Below, piece after piece: positions 44,607-55,000 of a stretch of DNA of 64,000 bases. The DNA comes from Rossellomorea marisflavi (GTDB lineage Bacteria; Bacillota; Bacilli; Bacillales; Bacillaceae_B): assembly GCF_001274775.1 (NCBI RefSeq), contig NZ_LGUE01000008.1:125941-189940 (forward strand). The letters run 5' to 3'. The notes under the pieces are model-generated. The model had not been told where the DNA came from and made no database searches. It worked only from the letters and a program-made list of their open reading frames with translations. Each line of letters begins with the position of its first letter. Positions within the stretch are counted from its first letter, which is position 1. A program made the translations under genes and the position numbers.

Positions 44607-45779
44607 TTACAGGCAATCATTGATCAATCTCACTACATTTTCACTTGAGTGACCTTGACTATACTGATTCCATTTCTCACAGAATTCAGCCACTGAGGCA
44701 CTTTCTTCATTAAAGGGGTCCTCCAGCAGTATGCGGGTTACTTCCTCTGTCGTATACGCTACAGGTCCTGGCAATGATGTTTTGTAGTCCTCCCATACCC
44801 CTCTTTCCAAGAGATAGCTCTCATGATCGTACAAGTAGAAGATCATCGGCTTTCTGAGGAGTGAATACTCAAACGGAATGGACGAATAATCGGTAATGAG
44901 GACATCCGATACAAAAAGCAGTTCATTCATTCCTGCATAAGTGGATACATCAAAGACCTTATCCTTCAACTCATCCGGAATAACCATTCTGCCTCGAACA
45001 GCAGGGTGAAGCTTCACCAACAGGATCATATCTTCAGAGAACGATGGCACCATTTTTTCAAGATCAAGCTGCAGCTTGAATGCTACAAGGTCCTGTTCAC
45101 GATAGGTCGGCGCATACAAGACCACTTTCTTTCCTTTTAAATAGGGGAACTTCCCGTATAATTTATCAACGATCCTTCGTTGCTTCCGTTTATCAAAAAA
45201 TGGGTCTGTTCTTGGGATACCTGTCCGGGCAAACTGTTCTTCCTTCGCCCCGAAAGCCTCCCTGAAAATATCAGCCATGGCTTCCGATCCGACAATAATT
45301 TTGTTGAATTTGGCGTACACCTTCTTGAACCGGGAAATGGCTTTTGCAGATCTCATCTCGTTAGAAGGATCCTGAAGGCCGAATTTCTTGATTGCGCCAT
45401 TAGCATGCCATAACTGGATGCAGGTTACTTCTTTTTTAAAGTCGGATACGGCCATGAAGCCATAGTAGTTATCAACTAATACCACTTTGGACGTTGCCAG
45501 ATGATAGATCCCTTTCAAGAATTGAACCGGATGCTTCACCTCGAACAGAAGGGTCTCTGCTTCTTTCTCCCTCGAGAAAATTGGATGCATTTTATCTGTA
45601 GCTAAAAAAATGACGCGACAAGGGACATCCTGCCGCATCATTTCTTTCCATATACGCTGATTGTTCTCGCTGAACGAAACCACAAAGACGACTTTCCTCT
45701 TGATGGGGAATCCTTTCGCCAATGCAAAGATCGTTTTGAAGACAATCAGATATAAGGTTATGGCCATTTCTCTAGCCAT
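44607..45779 (-). CDS. tagB: Teichoic acid glycerol-phosphate primase TagB
   Basis: The 390-residue peripheral membrane enzyme adds the first glycerol-phosphate to the lipid-linked ManNAc-GlcNAc unit. It has a hydrophobic amphipathic N-terminus and the family motifs IQLWHANGAIKKFG, TGIPRTDPFF, VVLYAPTYRE, LLVKLHPAVRG and VLITDYSSIPFEYSL. The gene starts inside the last codons of tagD (8-bp overlap) with no good ribosome site, so translation is probably coupled to tagD. Confidence 0.93.
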   Translation of the reverse strand: MAREMAITLYLIVFKTIFALAKGFPIKRKVVFVVSFSENNQRIWKEMMRQDVPCRVIFLATDKMHPIFSREKEAETLLFEVKHPVQFLKGIYHLATSKVVLVDNYYGFMAVSDFKKEVTCIQLWHANGAIKKFGLQDPSNEMRSAKAISRFKKVYAKFNKIIVGSEAMADIFREAFGAKEEQFARTGIPRTDPFFDKRKQRRIVDKLYGKFPYLKGKKVVLYAPTYREQDLVAFKLQLDLEKMVPSFSEDMILLVKLHPAVRGRMVIPDELKDKVFDVSTYAGMNELLFVSDVLITDYSSIPFEYSLLRKPMIFYLYDHESYLLERGVWEDYKTSLPGPVAYTTEEVTRILLEDPFNEESASVAEFCEKWNQYSQGHSSENVVRLINDCL

Positions 45780-46170
45780 TATTCACAGTGAAAAGATCGT
45801 TTTTGATCTTTGAAGTAGAAATTCCAATCGTCCTAGGAAGATACACGACTTCACAATGTTCCTTAAGGAAGTCAAACTTTCCTTCCCAATCATCCCCCAT
45901 GACAAATACATCGATGTCACGGTTCACAACGTCGGATACTTTTTGTTCCCAGTCGTTTTCAGCAATGACCTCGTCCACATATCGGATGGACTCAAGAATC
46001 ATTTTTCTGTTCTCGAAGCTATGATATGATTTCTTGTTCTTGATTGCGTTGAATTCGTCTGATGAGATGGCGACAGTCAGATGATCTCCCAACTGCTTGG
46101 CCCTTTTTAGTAGATTAATATGTCCCCAGTGCAACAAATCAAAGGTTCCATAAGTGATGACCTTCTTCAT
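45772..46170 (-). CDS. tagD: Glycerol-3-phosphate cytidylyltransferase TagD
   Basis: The 132-residue enzyme makes CDP-glycerol from CTP and glycerol-3-phosphate for TagB and TagF. The nucleotidyltransferase HxGH motif (H14-W-G-H17 in DLLHWGHINLL) and the RTIGISTSKIK motif are present; the usual RTxGISTT has Ser in place of the last Thr. GGAGGG precedes the ATG. It heads the tagD-tagB transcript, divergent from tagGH. Confidence 0.95.
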   Translation of the reverse strand: MKKVITYGTFDLLHWGHINLLKRAKQLGDHLTVAISSDEFNAIKNKKSYHSFENRKMILESIRYVDEVIAENDWEQKVSDVVNRDIDVFVMGDDWEGKFDFLKEHCEVVYLPRTIGISTSKIKNDLFTVNNG

Positions 46171-46564
46171 TACTAAATCCCTCCAAAATGATAATCTCTA
46201 TAGTCAATTTCGTTTACGTTTCTTAAACCATTGTTGCTCATTATACATGCTGTACTTTACGAATAGTTTATAGGAACTTTACAATCTCGTAATAAATAAC
46301 TGTCGAAAATTGTAAGTGCCCAATACATTCAATTTTAACTGAGACAAAGGAACTTAGCAAGTTGACTTCTGTGAAAAATAGTTGAACATTTTACATACAA
46401 TACCCACAAAATTAAAAATTGACACCACTTTATAAACTTTCCAGATTTCATTTGTTCCCTTTAGAGTAGAATTTTACAATGGCGACATTTTATCGTTAAA
46501 TAAGATTACAGGGTTGATGGAAAGTTACCTATTGAAGATTTCCCGCTTTTATAGCAGAATAGTC

Positions 46565-46593
46565 ATGACCAACGATTAAACGCAATGTATACT
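46565..46593 (+). promoter_or_regulatory. Putative tagGH promoter
   Basis: ATGACC (46565-46570), a 17-bp spacer and TATACT (46588-46593) lie about 30 bp before tagG. The rest of the 454-bp tagD-tagG divergent region is AT-rich; no gene and no convincing tagD promoter could be fixed by eye. Confidence 0.55.
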
Positions 46594-46624
46594 TTCACAA
46601 TGTGAACATAAGAAAGGAAAACTT

Positions 46625-47446
46625 ATGAAATCTGCCTTAACCGTTTTGAAAGAACAATTTACCAGCTTCTATTTGATCCAGAGGCTATCTTTATATGAAC
46701 TGAAAAGCAATAATAAAAACAATTACCTGGGTATGCTCTGGGAATTGATCAATCCCGGAATCCAGATCGCCATTTATTGGTTTGTATTCGGGTACGGGCT
46801 GAAAAATGGTGGCCAAGGACGCGCCGATGTCCATGACGTCCCATTCTTCATCTGGCTCCTTGCAGGTATGGTGGTATGGTTCTTCATCAGTCCCGCCATC
46901 ACGCATTCTTCCAAGTCCGTCTATACCAGGATCAGGATGCTCTCTAAAATGAGCTTTCCCATGAGTGCCATTCCATCATATGTGATCCTGTCCAAGTTCT
47001 ACCCGCATCTTTATTTGACCGGGATTACCATCATCCTGTTCCAGTTCATGGGTTTTCCGGTGAGTGTGTACTATCTGCAGCTACCTTATTTTATGGTATC
47101 CGTATTGGCTGTCATTTTTGCCCTCTCCCTGATTACGTCGACGTTGTCCACGATGATCCGGGACGTCCAGATGGTCGTACAAGCTGTTGTGAGGATGCTT
47201 CTGTATATGTCGCCGATCCTATGGAATATGGAAGACTTATTAAGTGACCGGCTTGTTACGATTATGAAATTGAATCCTTTCTACTATATAGTGGAAGGAT
47301 ATAGGAGTGCCCTCCTTGGAGAGGGATGGTATTTCATCGAACATTACCAATATACTCTGTACTTCTGGGGATTAGTACTGGTCCTCTTCATCTTTGGTTC
47401 TTATATCCATGTGAAGTTCAGAAGACATTTCGTCGATTTCTTATAA
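46625..47446 (+). CDS. tagG: Teichoic acid ABC exporter, permease TagG
   Basis: The 273-residue ABC-2 type permease has six membrane helices and the family motifs NNYLGMLWELINPGIQIAIYWFVFGYG and LLYMSPILWNMEDL...LNPFYYIVEGYR. With TagH it moves lipid-linked wall teichoic acid to the outer face. GAAAGGA precedes the ATG; tagH follows 18 bp later. Confidence 0.94.
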   Translation: MKSALTVLKEQFTSFYLIQRLSLYELKSNNKNNYLGMLWELINPGIQIAIYWFVFGYGLKNGGQGRADVHDVPFFIWLLAGMVVWFFISPAITHSSKSVYTRIRMLSKMSFPMSAIPSYVILSKFYPHLYLTGITIILFQFMGFPVSVYYLQLPYFMVSVLAVIFALSLITSTLSTMIRDVQMVVQAVVRMLLYMSPILWNMEDLLSDRLVTIMKLNPFYYIVEGYRSALLGEGWYFIEHYQYTLYFWGLVLVLFIFGSYIHVKFRRHFVDFL

Positions 47447-47464
47447 TAGAAAGTAGTGGATACA

Positions 47465-48274
47465 ATGCCTAAATCAGTCATTGCCAAAAATGTAACCAAA
47501 AAATATAAGCTTTATAATAAACAATCTGAACGCATTCTCGATATGATCACTCCAAAAAGCTTCGGAGAAGACTTCTACGGTCTGCGTAACGTCAGCTTCG
47601 AAGCTGAACAAGGAGACATCATCGGATTCGTAGGGGTTAATGGATCCGGTAAATCGACCCTAGCGAATATCCTTGCAGGTATCATACCCGAAACGTCAGG
47701 AACGGTTGAGGTGAACGGGAAAACTGCTCTGATCGCCGTCTCTGCCGGTTTGAATAATCAATTGAGCGGCCGCGAGAACATTGAATTGAAATGCCTCATG
47801 CTTGGTTTCAATAAAAAAGAAATCAAGGCACTTGAACCTGAAATCATAGAGTTCTCAGAGCTGGGGAAATTCATCGACCAGCCCGTTAAATCTTACTCAA
47901 GCGGAATGAAATCCCGCCTCGGCTTCGCCATTTCGGTCCATATCGATCCAGACATCCTTATCATCGATGAAGCCTTGTCAGTAGGGGATAAAGCTTTTTC
48001 CGAGAAAAGCCTTGAAAAAATGAATGAGTTCAAGAAGAGCGGAAAGACCATGTTCTTCGTCAGTCATTCCATCGGCCAAATGAAGAAGTTCTGCGAAAAG
48101 ATCCTATGGCTGGAGTACGGGGAGGTTCGTGCGTTCGGACCTGTGGAAGAAGTGATTCCCCAATATGAAAACTTCTTCAAGGAATACAAAGCCATGTCCA
48201 AAAAAGAAAAGAAACAATTCCGTGAAGAAGCGTTGCGGAAACAAAGTGGCGCTGACTTTGTACAGTCCACATAA
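47465..48274 (+). CDS. tagH: Teichoic acid ABC exporter, ATP-binding TagH (short form)
   Basis: The 269-residue ATPase has Walker A GVNGSGKST, Q/signature region KSYSSGMKSRLGFA, Walker B ILIIDEALSVGD and H-loop VSHS. It powers TagG. Unlike the ~527-residue B. subtilis TagH it ends soon after the nucleotide-binding domain, with only a short basic tail and no C-terminal extracellular extension. ATG 47465 is preferred; GTG 47456 in frame is an alternative. A terminator follows. Confidence 0.92.
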   Translation: MPKSVIAKNVTKKYKLYNKQSERILDMITPKSFGEDFYGLRNVSFEAEQGDIIGFVGVNGSGKSTLANILAGIIPETSGTVEVNGKTALIAVSAGLNNQLSGRENIELKCLMLGFNKKEIKALEPEIIEFSELGKFIDQPVKSYSSGMKSRLGFAISVHIDPDILIIDEALSVGDKAFSEKSLEKMNEFKKSGKTMFFVSHSIGQMKKFCEKILWLEYGEVRAFGPVEEVIPQYENFFKEYKAMSKKEKKQFREEALRKQSGADFVQST

Positions 48275-48281
48275 TGAATGG

Positions 48282-48315
48282 GGGATCCTTTATTGAATAA
48301 AGGGTCCTTTTTTTC
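48282..48315 (+). terminator. Terminator of tagGH
   Basis: GGATCCTTTATT and the AATAAAGGGTCC arm pair (one G-T), followed by TTTTTTT. Confidence 0.85.
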
Positions 48316-48379
48316 GGAACAATTGGCCTAAATAGTTTATAAAACTTGGCAAATCGCAAATGCTACTAAAAAATAGGGT

Positions 48380-48407
48380 TTGAATTCTTTTTATATTCGT
48401 ATATAAT
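48380..48407 (+). promoter_or_regulatory. tagF promoter
   Basis: TTGAAT (48380-48385), a 16-bp spacer and a perfect TATAAT (48402-48407) place a start site about 40 bp before the gene. Confidence 0.72.
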
Positions 48408-48457
48408 ACCGTTTAGGTTTAAAGGACGAATAATTGGCGGAAGGGGATCTAGCACGA

Positions 48458-50578
48458 ATGGCTGAATACGAACTGAAACATAAGCGCATTCATACCCTGC
48501 AGATAAAAGAAACTTCTTCAGGAAAAACGCTTTATGTTGAATTTGCGCTTTTGGATCGTTATATAGAAAATTTGACCGATTACGAATTATGTCTCTTCGA
48601 AAGAGATACTGAACATTATTTGACTATAGAAACAAAAGAAGTAAGCACCGAAGAGTCTTTTACCATTTTGTCAGGACAATTGGTTCTTGATGGATACTTG
48701 GACTCGTTCAAGGCCAATACATTCTGGGATTTGTACTTACGAACCCACAAAGAAGAACATGAAGACCCGAAATTGGTCCGTATCAAAGCAAACAACGAAG
48801 ACATTCGACTTCATTCCTTCTTCGTATCGGATTACATGTTCATACCCTATCGTACAAAAAAGGGAAATGTTTCGTTTAAAATTGCAGCTCCCGAAATATT
48901 TGGCCGCATTGAGCACGTTGACCTGAAAGAAAATGGAGAGTTAACATTTTCAGGATACTCTGTCGTGCCACCGGGAATTACTACAGCTAATAAAACCCTT
49001 GTGATTTCAAGCACAGAGACAGAAGAAGAAGTCATCATCCCACTCCCTTCTGAAGATCGTGAAGATTTAAGGGAGCTATTCCAAAATACCGCACTCTCCT
49101 TCACAGAGAGTGGATTTCATGGAAGCGTTGACCTAAAAGAACTCTTCCAGGATGGTACGAATACCTATTTCAAATTCTTTGTTGAATATACAAATGTGAT
49201 TAATGGCGAAGAGGTCAAGATAAGAAGTCACCGGCTTCCTTTCTTCCCTAGGAATCCTGAAACGGAATTCCAGTCTGTCTTCATTCAATCAAACGGAAGA
49301 AAGTTGTTGGCGCGTGTAAAACCGACGAAAAAATCCCGTTTCTTATCCATCAGGGTGTTCCAATACAATGCACTCAAAGAAACAGTTCGGAAGGCTAAGA
49401 ACTTTCTTGTTCGTGTCAAGAGAGGAAGAACGGTCAAAAGAGCGTATAAACTTGCCTTTACGTTCTTAGGAAAACTTCCGGCCAAAAAGAAACAAGTGGT
49501 ATTTGAAAGCTTCCTTGGCAAGCAGTTCAGCTGTAATCCCCGAGCCATATACGAATATATGCTTGAGAATCATCCGGAGTACGATATGTACTGGAGCATC
49601 GATCCCCGGAGCGCTGCCGTATTTGAAGGCAAGGGACTCAAGACGATCAATCGCTTCTCGATTCCATGGCTCTTCAAAATGGCCCGTTCAAAATATTGGG
49701 TTTCCAACAGCAGGCTGCCGATTTGGATACCAAAACCAAGTCACACGACTTATCTGCAAACATGGCATGGTACACCGCTGAAACGCCTTGCGGCCGACAT
49801 GGACGAGGTTCATATGCCTGGTACCAACACGGCAAAATACAAGAAGAATTTCCTGCTGGAGTCTAGCCGCTGGGATTACTTGATTTCACCGAACCGTTAT
49901 TCTTCAGAGATATTCGCCAGGGCGTTCGGCTTTGAGAAGGATATGATTGAATCCGGTTATCCGCGGAATGATTTCCTTCATAATGCGAATAATGCTGAAA
50001 CGATGAACTCGTTGAAAGAACGCCTTGAACTTCCTTTGGATAAAAAGATGATTCTCTATGCACCTACGTGGCGCGACAATGAGTTCTATGCAAAGGGTAA
50101 ATACAAGTTCAACCTTAAGCTGGAGCTTGATAAGATGCAGGAAGAACTTGGGGATGAGTATATCGTCCTTCTCCGCATGCACTACCTGATTGCCGAGAAC
50201 CTGGACATCACTCCGTTTGCCGGATTTGCGTACGATGTATCGCATCATACGGATATCAGCGAGCTGTACCTCATCTCTGATCTTTTGATTACCGATTATT
50301 CGTCTGTGTTCTTCGATTATGCAAATCTTGGCCGTCCGATGATCTTCTATGTGTACGATATCGAGAATTATCGCGATACGCTTCGCGGGTTCTACTTCGA
50401 CTTTGAAGCACAAGCACCAGGTCCATTGGTAAAGACCACCGAAGACGTGATCCGCCATATTCAGCATCCGGATCCAGCATCCCAAACGAACTTTGACGCA
50501 TTTTATCAGAAGTTCTGTTACCTCGAAGATGGAGAGGCAAGCAAACGAGTTGTCGAAAAAGTGTTTAAAACGAAATAA
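48458..50578 (+). CDS. tagF: CDP-glycerol poly(glycerophosphate) glycerophosphotransferase TagF
   Basis: The 706-residue polymerase extends the glycerol-phosphate main chain of wall teichoic acid. An N-terminal beta-rich region (about 1-290) precedes a basic membrane-binding stretch (about 300-350) and the catalytic domain with YLQTWHGTPLKRLAADM, ESGYPRNDFL, ILYAPTWRDNE, VLLRMHYL and LLITDYSSVFFDYAN. The start is ambiguous: ATG 48458 (AAGGGG 11 nt upstream) or TTG 48434 (GGA 7 nt upstream). It stands apart from tagDB, on its own promoter. Confidence 0.93.
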   Translation: MAEYELKHKRIHTLQIKETSSGKTLYVEFALLDRYIENLTDYELCLFERDTEHYLTIETKEVSTEESFTILSGQLVLDGYLDSFKANTFWDLYLRTHKEEHEDPKLVRIKANNEDIRLHSFFVSDYMFIPYRTKKGNVSFKIAAPEIFGRIEHVDLKENGELTFSGYSVVPPGITTANKTLVISSTETEEEVIIPLPSEDREDLRELFQNTALSFTESGFHGSVDLKELFQDGTNTYFKFFVEYTNVINGEEVKIRSHRLPFFPRNPETEFQSVFIQSNGRKLLARVKPTKKSRFLSIRVFQYNALKETVRKAKNFLVRVKRGRTVKRAYKLAFTFLGKLPAKKKQVVFESFLGKQFSCNPRAIYEYMLENHPEYDMYWSIDPRSAAVFEGKGLKTINRFSIPWLFKMARSKYWVSNSRLPIWIPKPSHTTYLQTWHGTPLKRLAADMDEVHMPGTNTAKYKKNFLLESSRWDYLISPNRYSSEIFARAFGFEKDMIESGYPRNDFLHNANNAETMNSLKERLELPLDKKMILYAPTWRDNEFYAKGKYKFNLKLELDKMQEELGDEYIVLLRMHYLIAENLDITPFAGFAYDVSHHTDISELYLISDLLITDYSSVFFDYANLGRPMIFYVYDIENYRDTLRGFYFDFEAQAPGPLVKTTEDVIRHIQHPDPASQTNFDAFYQKFCYLEDGEASKRVVEKVFKTK

Positions 50579-50586
50579 ATGTGGGT

Positions 50587-50619
50587 AAAGGACGCAGGTG
50601 ATCCCTGCGTCCTTTTTTG
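50587..50619 (+). terminator. Terminator of tagF
   Basis: AGGACGCAGG and CCTGCGTCCT form a 10-bp stem, followed by TTTTTT. Confidence 0.88.
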
Positions 50620-50791
50620 TCGATTTTTCCCGTCCCCCTCCCAATTGCTCTTCCGTCATTCGGCACGTTGTGATAACACAGTCCAAAGTACTATTTCTTT
50701 TTACATTTTTGGTGATTTTACTCCCTTTTTTCTATTAATTTATGGTAAAATGACAAAAAACTATCAATCTATACATAGAAGGAGAAACCCA

Positions 50792-51850
50792 TTGAAAAAA
50801 ACGATTGTAACATTTGCTGCTACCGCCGTTCTGTCTTCTACCTATGCATCTGCTGCCGCGGCAAGTTCGCACAAAGTAGAATCAGGAGACTCCCTATGGA
50901 ATATTGCCCGTAAGTATAATACGTCTGTGTCGAACTTGAAATCGCTTAACAATCTGAAATCAGACATGATTTTCCCGAATCAGGTCCTTAAGGTGACGGC
51001 AAAAGCCTCCACTGCACCGTCTAAACCTTCAGCGCCAGCGCCGGCTCCGTCTTCGCCAGCTAAAACCTATACGGTCAAATCTGGGGATACGCTGATTGCC
51101 ATTGCCAACCGCCACTCCATTTCACTCGGCGAACTGCAGAAATGGAACGGAATCTCAAGTCATCTGATCTACCCGGGACAAAAACTATCGGTTTCATCCG
51201 GTGGATCTGGTTCTTCCACCCCGGCTCCTGCACCGACACCTTCCAAGCCTTCACCGGCACCCGGAAACAGCGCGACAGGCTCTTACAAGGTTGTATCAGG
51301 GGATACTCTCTCCCACATCAGCTTGCGCTACAGCATGAGCGTGAGCGAGCTTAAGAAACTTAATGGACTGTCCGGGAATATGATTTACGTTGGGCAGACA
51401 CTTAAGGTCAACGGAGGTTCTTCTCCCTCTCCAGCACCGGCTCCTACACCATCAGTTCCTAAAGAAGATACGGTTACTTCTTTTGACGTCAACCGCCTTC
51501 TCTCAGCAGCAAAAGGACAGATCGGTAAACCTTACGTATGGGGTGGGTCCACCACTGCCGGCTTCGATTGCAGCGGATTCATTTATTATGCTTTCAACCA
51601 GGCAGGCGTCAGTATGTCCAGAACTTCTTCAGAAGGATACTACAGCCGCTCATACTATGTCGACAAACCCGCAATCGGTGATATCGTATTCTTCTCGAAT
51701 ACATACAAGAAAGGTATTTCCCATCTGGGGATCTATGTCGGCAACAATCAGTTCATCCACGCGGGTGACAACGGCGTCGAAATCTCCAGCCTGAACAACT
51801 CTTATTGGAAATCGAAATTCGACAGCTTCAAACGCTTTTACAGTCTCTAA
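50792..51850 (+). CDS. LysM-NlpC/P60 peptidoglycan endopeptidase (paralogue of the 9160 gene)
   Basis: The 352-residue secreted protein has a signal peptide (about 1-25), three LysM modules (near HKVESGDSLWN, YTVKSGDTLIA and YKVVSGDTLSH) separated by Pro/Ala/Ser-rich linkers, and a NlpC/P60 domain (about 235-352) with Cys in [12 protein letters not shown] and the SHLGIYVGNNQFIHAG histidine region. It starts at TTG 50792 after AGAAGGAG, as its paralogue does; the 71 codons upstream in frame are not coding. Its role is cell separation or wall turnover. Confidence 0.93.
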   Translation: MKKTIVTFAATAVLSSTYASAAAASSHKVESGDSLWNIARKYNTSVSNLKSLNNLKSDMIFPNQVLKVTAKASTAPSKPSAPAPAPSSPAKTYTVKSGDTLIAIANRHSISLGELQKWNGISSHLIYPGQKLSVSSGGSGSSTPAPAPTPSKPSPAPGNSATGSYKVVSGDTLSHISLRYSMSVSELKKLNGLSGNMIYVGQTLKVNGGSSPSPAPAPTPSVPKEDTVTSFDVNRLLSAAKGQIGKPYVWGGSTTAGFDCSGFIYYAFNQAGVSMSRTSSEGYYSRSYYVDKPAIGDIVFFSNTYKKGISHLGIYVGNNQFIHAGDNGVEISSLNNSYWKSKFDSFKRFYSL

Positions 51851-51905
51851 ACACTACCCGGTACTATGTTCCCAACAGGTATGGAAATGTACTACCCGGC
51901 AGTGC

Positions 51906-51935
51906 AAACCGGTTGCCCTTGGCAACCGGTTTTGT
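51906..51935 (+). terminator. Terminator of the second LysM-P60 gene
   Basis: AACCGGTTGCC and GGCAACCGGTT form a perfect 11-bp stem with a 3-nt loop and a TTTT tail. Confidence 0.87.
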
Positions 51936-52058
51936 CGTATGTAAAGGTGTCATTATTTGGCGAATAATATTTCGCTTTTACGTCAAGAAATATATTCCAA
52001 TTAAGAGAGTTATGTGGTTTAATTAATTGATTTTACTAATAGGATATTGGAGGATACT

Positions 52059-55000
52059 ATGAGGAAAAAGTTGATCAAGAGTTTACTAGCTTTGATTGTG
52101 ATTTTCAGTGTTTGCCTGCCACAGCTCCCTCAAGCAAACGCCGCAACGGTTATTGAAGAATTACCGCTTGCCATGTCGGAATTAACAGAAGGGAGCTTCA
52201 CTGATGATGATCATGTTCAGTGGTATAAGATCACCCCTGGAAATGATACTGTCGAACAATTCACTCATCTGAGAATCAAGCTTGAATCCCAATCTGAGGT
52301 GAACATGAGTGTTTACTCAAGCCTCGAAAATGCCACCGATGACAATACGTTCGAACAATATAGAGGCTATTCCTACGATCAGGAAACCGCGTCTATCGAC
52401 TTCCCGATCTCGTGGGTCGGCCCTTACTATATTAAATTGGAAAGCTATGTAGAAGAGGATGAAGACGGCAATCTGTTGCCTAACCCTTATAAAATCAGCT
52501 ACGACGGCGTGTCGCTTCCACCTTCCAATGGGGCCGTAGGAGAAGAATGCCCTGCAGAGCTCAGCGTCGAGAAAAAGAAAAACGGAAAGGTGATTTTATC
52601 CGACCTCCGTTCGATCCGTGAGAACCTCCTATCCAAAACAGATAATGGGAAAGAACTGACGGCTGTTTATTATAAGTCAGCTCCATTCATCACGTCTAAA
52701 ATGCTGTTTGATAAAAACCTGCGTGAAGACGTGTATGCAAACCTGTCCACTTTGAAAAATCTCTTGAGTGACACAGCGAAGAACGGCGGATCAAGTACGT
52801 ATGCCATTTCTGACAAAGAGCAGGAAGCCATCAGCAACCTGTACGCGATTGCCCATGATGCCGTACCGGGTCCCCTGAAGACCCAGCTTGAAAACTCCGT
52901 TAAGAATGTGGATCTTTCAAAGCTATCCGGCACTTCTGTCTCGCAAGTAGTCTCAAAAGCTGGTCTCAGTACGACAAGTTCAACCGCTGATCCTTCCCGC
53001 TTGATTGTGAAAGTGAAGGACGGTCAGCCGACAAGTCGCGTCAAATCCAAAGTAGAGTCTTACGGAATTAAATCTGTGGATGACTTATCAAAAAAAGAAT
53101 TGAAATCAGACCGTTTCCTTGTCGTGGAAGTGAAGAATAATGGTAAAGGATTCTCGGCAAGCTCCAAGACGACCGCCAATCAAATCGCCAAACTTCCTGA
53201 AGTCGAATTCGTAGAGCAGGTCCAGACCTACACGGCTCTGTCCGCAGACGTTCAGTATGAGCATCAATGGTCTTTAAATAACGGCGAGAAAAAAGGCAGC
53301 GATATCGGGTATGAAGCCCTTGAGAAACTGTTGAAAAATAAGAAACTAGACAAAACTGTGATTGCCGTTGCTGATACTGGTGTTGATCACACCCTTGCCG
53401 ATCTTTCGGGTAATGTCCTTGTAGACAAAGGATACAATTTTGTGGATCGAAACGATGATGCAATGGATGACAATGGCCACGGGACACATGTTTCCTCCAT
53501 CATTGCTGCAAAGTCCGATAACCATTACTCCATGGCCGGGATCAATCCATATGCTGAAATCCTGCCGATCAAGGTTCTTGATTCATCCGGTGGCGGGGAT
53601 ACCGAACAGATTGCAGCCGGGATCATGTATGCAGCCGATAATGGAGCCAAGGTGCTGAACCTTAGCCTTGGAGGCGGATACAGCCGTACGATTGAATATG
53701 CCCTGCGTTACGCAAGTGGCAAAGGCGTGACCATCGTAGCTGCAAGCGGTAATGACGGGATGGAGGAACTGAACTACCCTGGTTCTTCTAAATATGTAAT
53801 CGCAGTCGGTTCAACCAGCAAATTTGATATCGTTTCCGATTTCTCGAATTACGGAAAAGGGTTGGATCTTGTAGCGCCAGGCTCGGACATCCCTGCCCTC
53901 CTTCCAGACGGGAATGTCACTTACATGAGCGGAACATCCATGGCGACACCACATGTTGCCGCAGTAGCCGGTCTGCTCCTCTCTCAGAAACCAACGATGA
54001 AGGCTTCTGAAGTGCAAGCACTCTTAAACAAGACAGCCGTCGATGTCGCTTTCGACGAACAGGATAACCCGTATACCGGAGAAGAAGACTATTGGGATGA
54101 AGAAGTAGATGGTCCATACCCTGTCGAGGTCTTACCGCCTGGTTACGATCACGTATCTGGATATGGACGCTTGGATGCGTTCAGTGCCGTCAGTACACTT
54201 GACCTGGGGGCAACCATCAATCCGATCCTTAATAACTCAAAAGCCGTTACAGGTAAAGCCAAGAACGGATCTACCATCGAAGTATGGAACGGGAAGAAAT
54301 CCCTCGGCAAAGGAACCGTTAAATCCGGCTCCTACAGCGTTGCCATCCCGGTTCAGAAAACCGATCAGATCCTGACCGTCGTCATTACGAACGGCAATGC
54401 AAAGACATCCGTGAAACAAGTCGTAGAAAAAGCACCAGATAAACCAAAAGTGAAAAAAGTGACCAATAAAGATACCACCCTGTCAGGTACGGCCCAGGCA
54501 AACCTGAAAGTGAATATTAAAAATGCTTCCCGTAAAGTCATCGCAACAGGGAAAGTCGATAAAAACGGTTCATTCAAAGTGAAGATTCCTAAACAAAAAG
54601 AGAACGCGGTCCTCTACGTAACCGTACAGGATGGCTACAAAGAAAGCTCTGAAACAAAAGTGACCGTCATCGACGTGATCCCACCTGCCGCTCCAAAGGC
54701 AAAAGCAATCAGCGATAAGAGCACCTCCATCACCGGCACAACCGAAGCAAAAGCCCAGGTCGTAGCCAAGGTGAAGGGCAAACAGATCGCAAAAGTCAAA
54801 GCCGATGCCAAAGGGAAATTCACCCTTAAGATCAAGAAACAAAAAGCAGGTACCACCGTTGTCGTGACCGCGACCGATGCCGCAGGCAATACGAGCAAAG
54901 GCACGAACTTGAAGGTAGCAGACAAAACACCACCAGCTGCACCCAAGGTGAACAGCGTCAACGACAAAAGCACGTCCGTCAAAGGCAAGACTGAAGCCGG

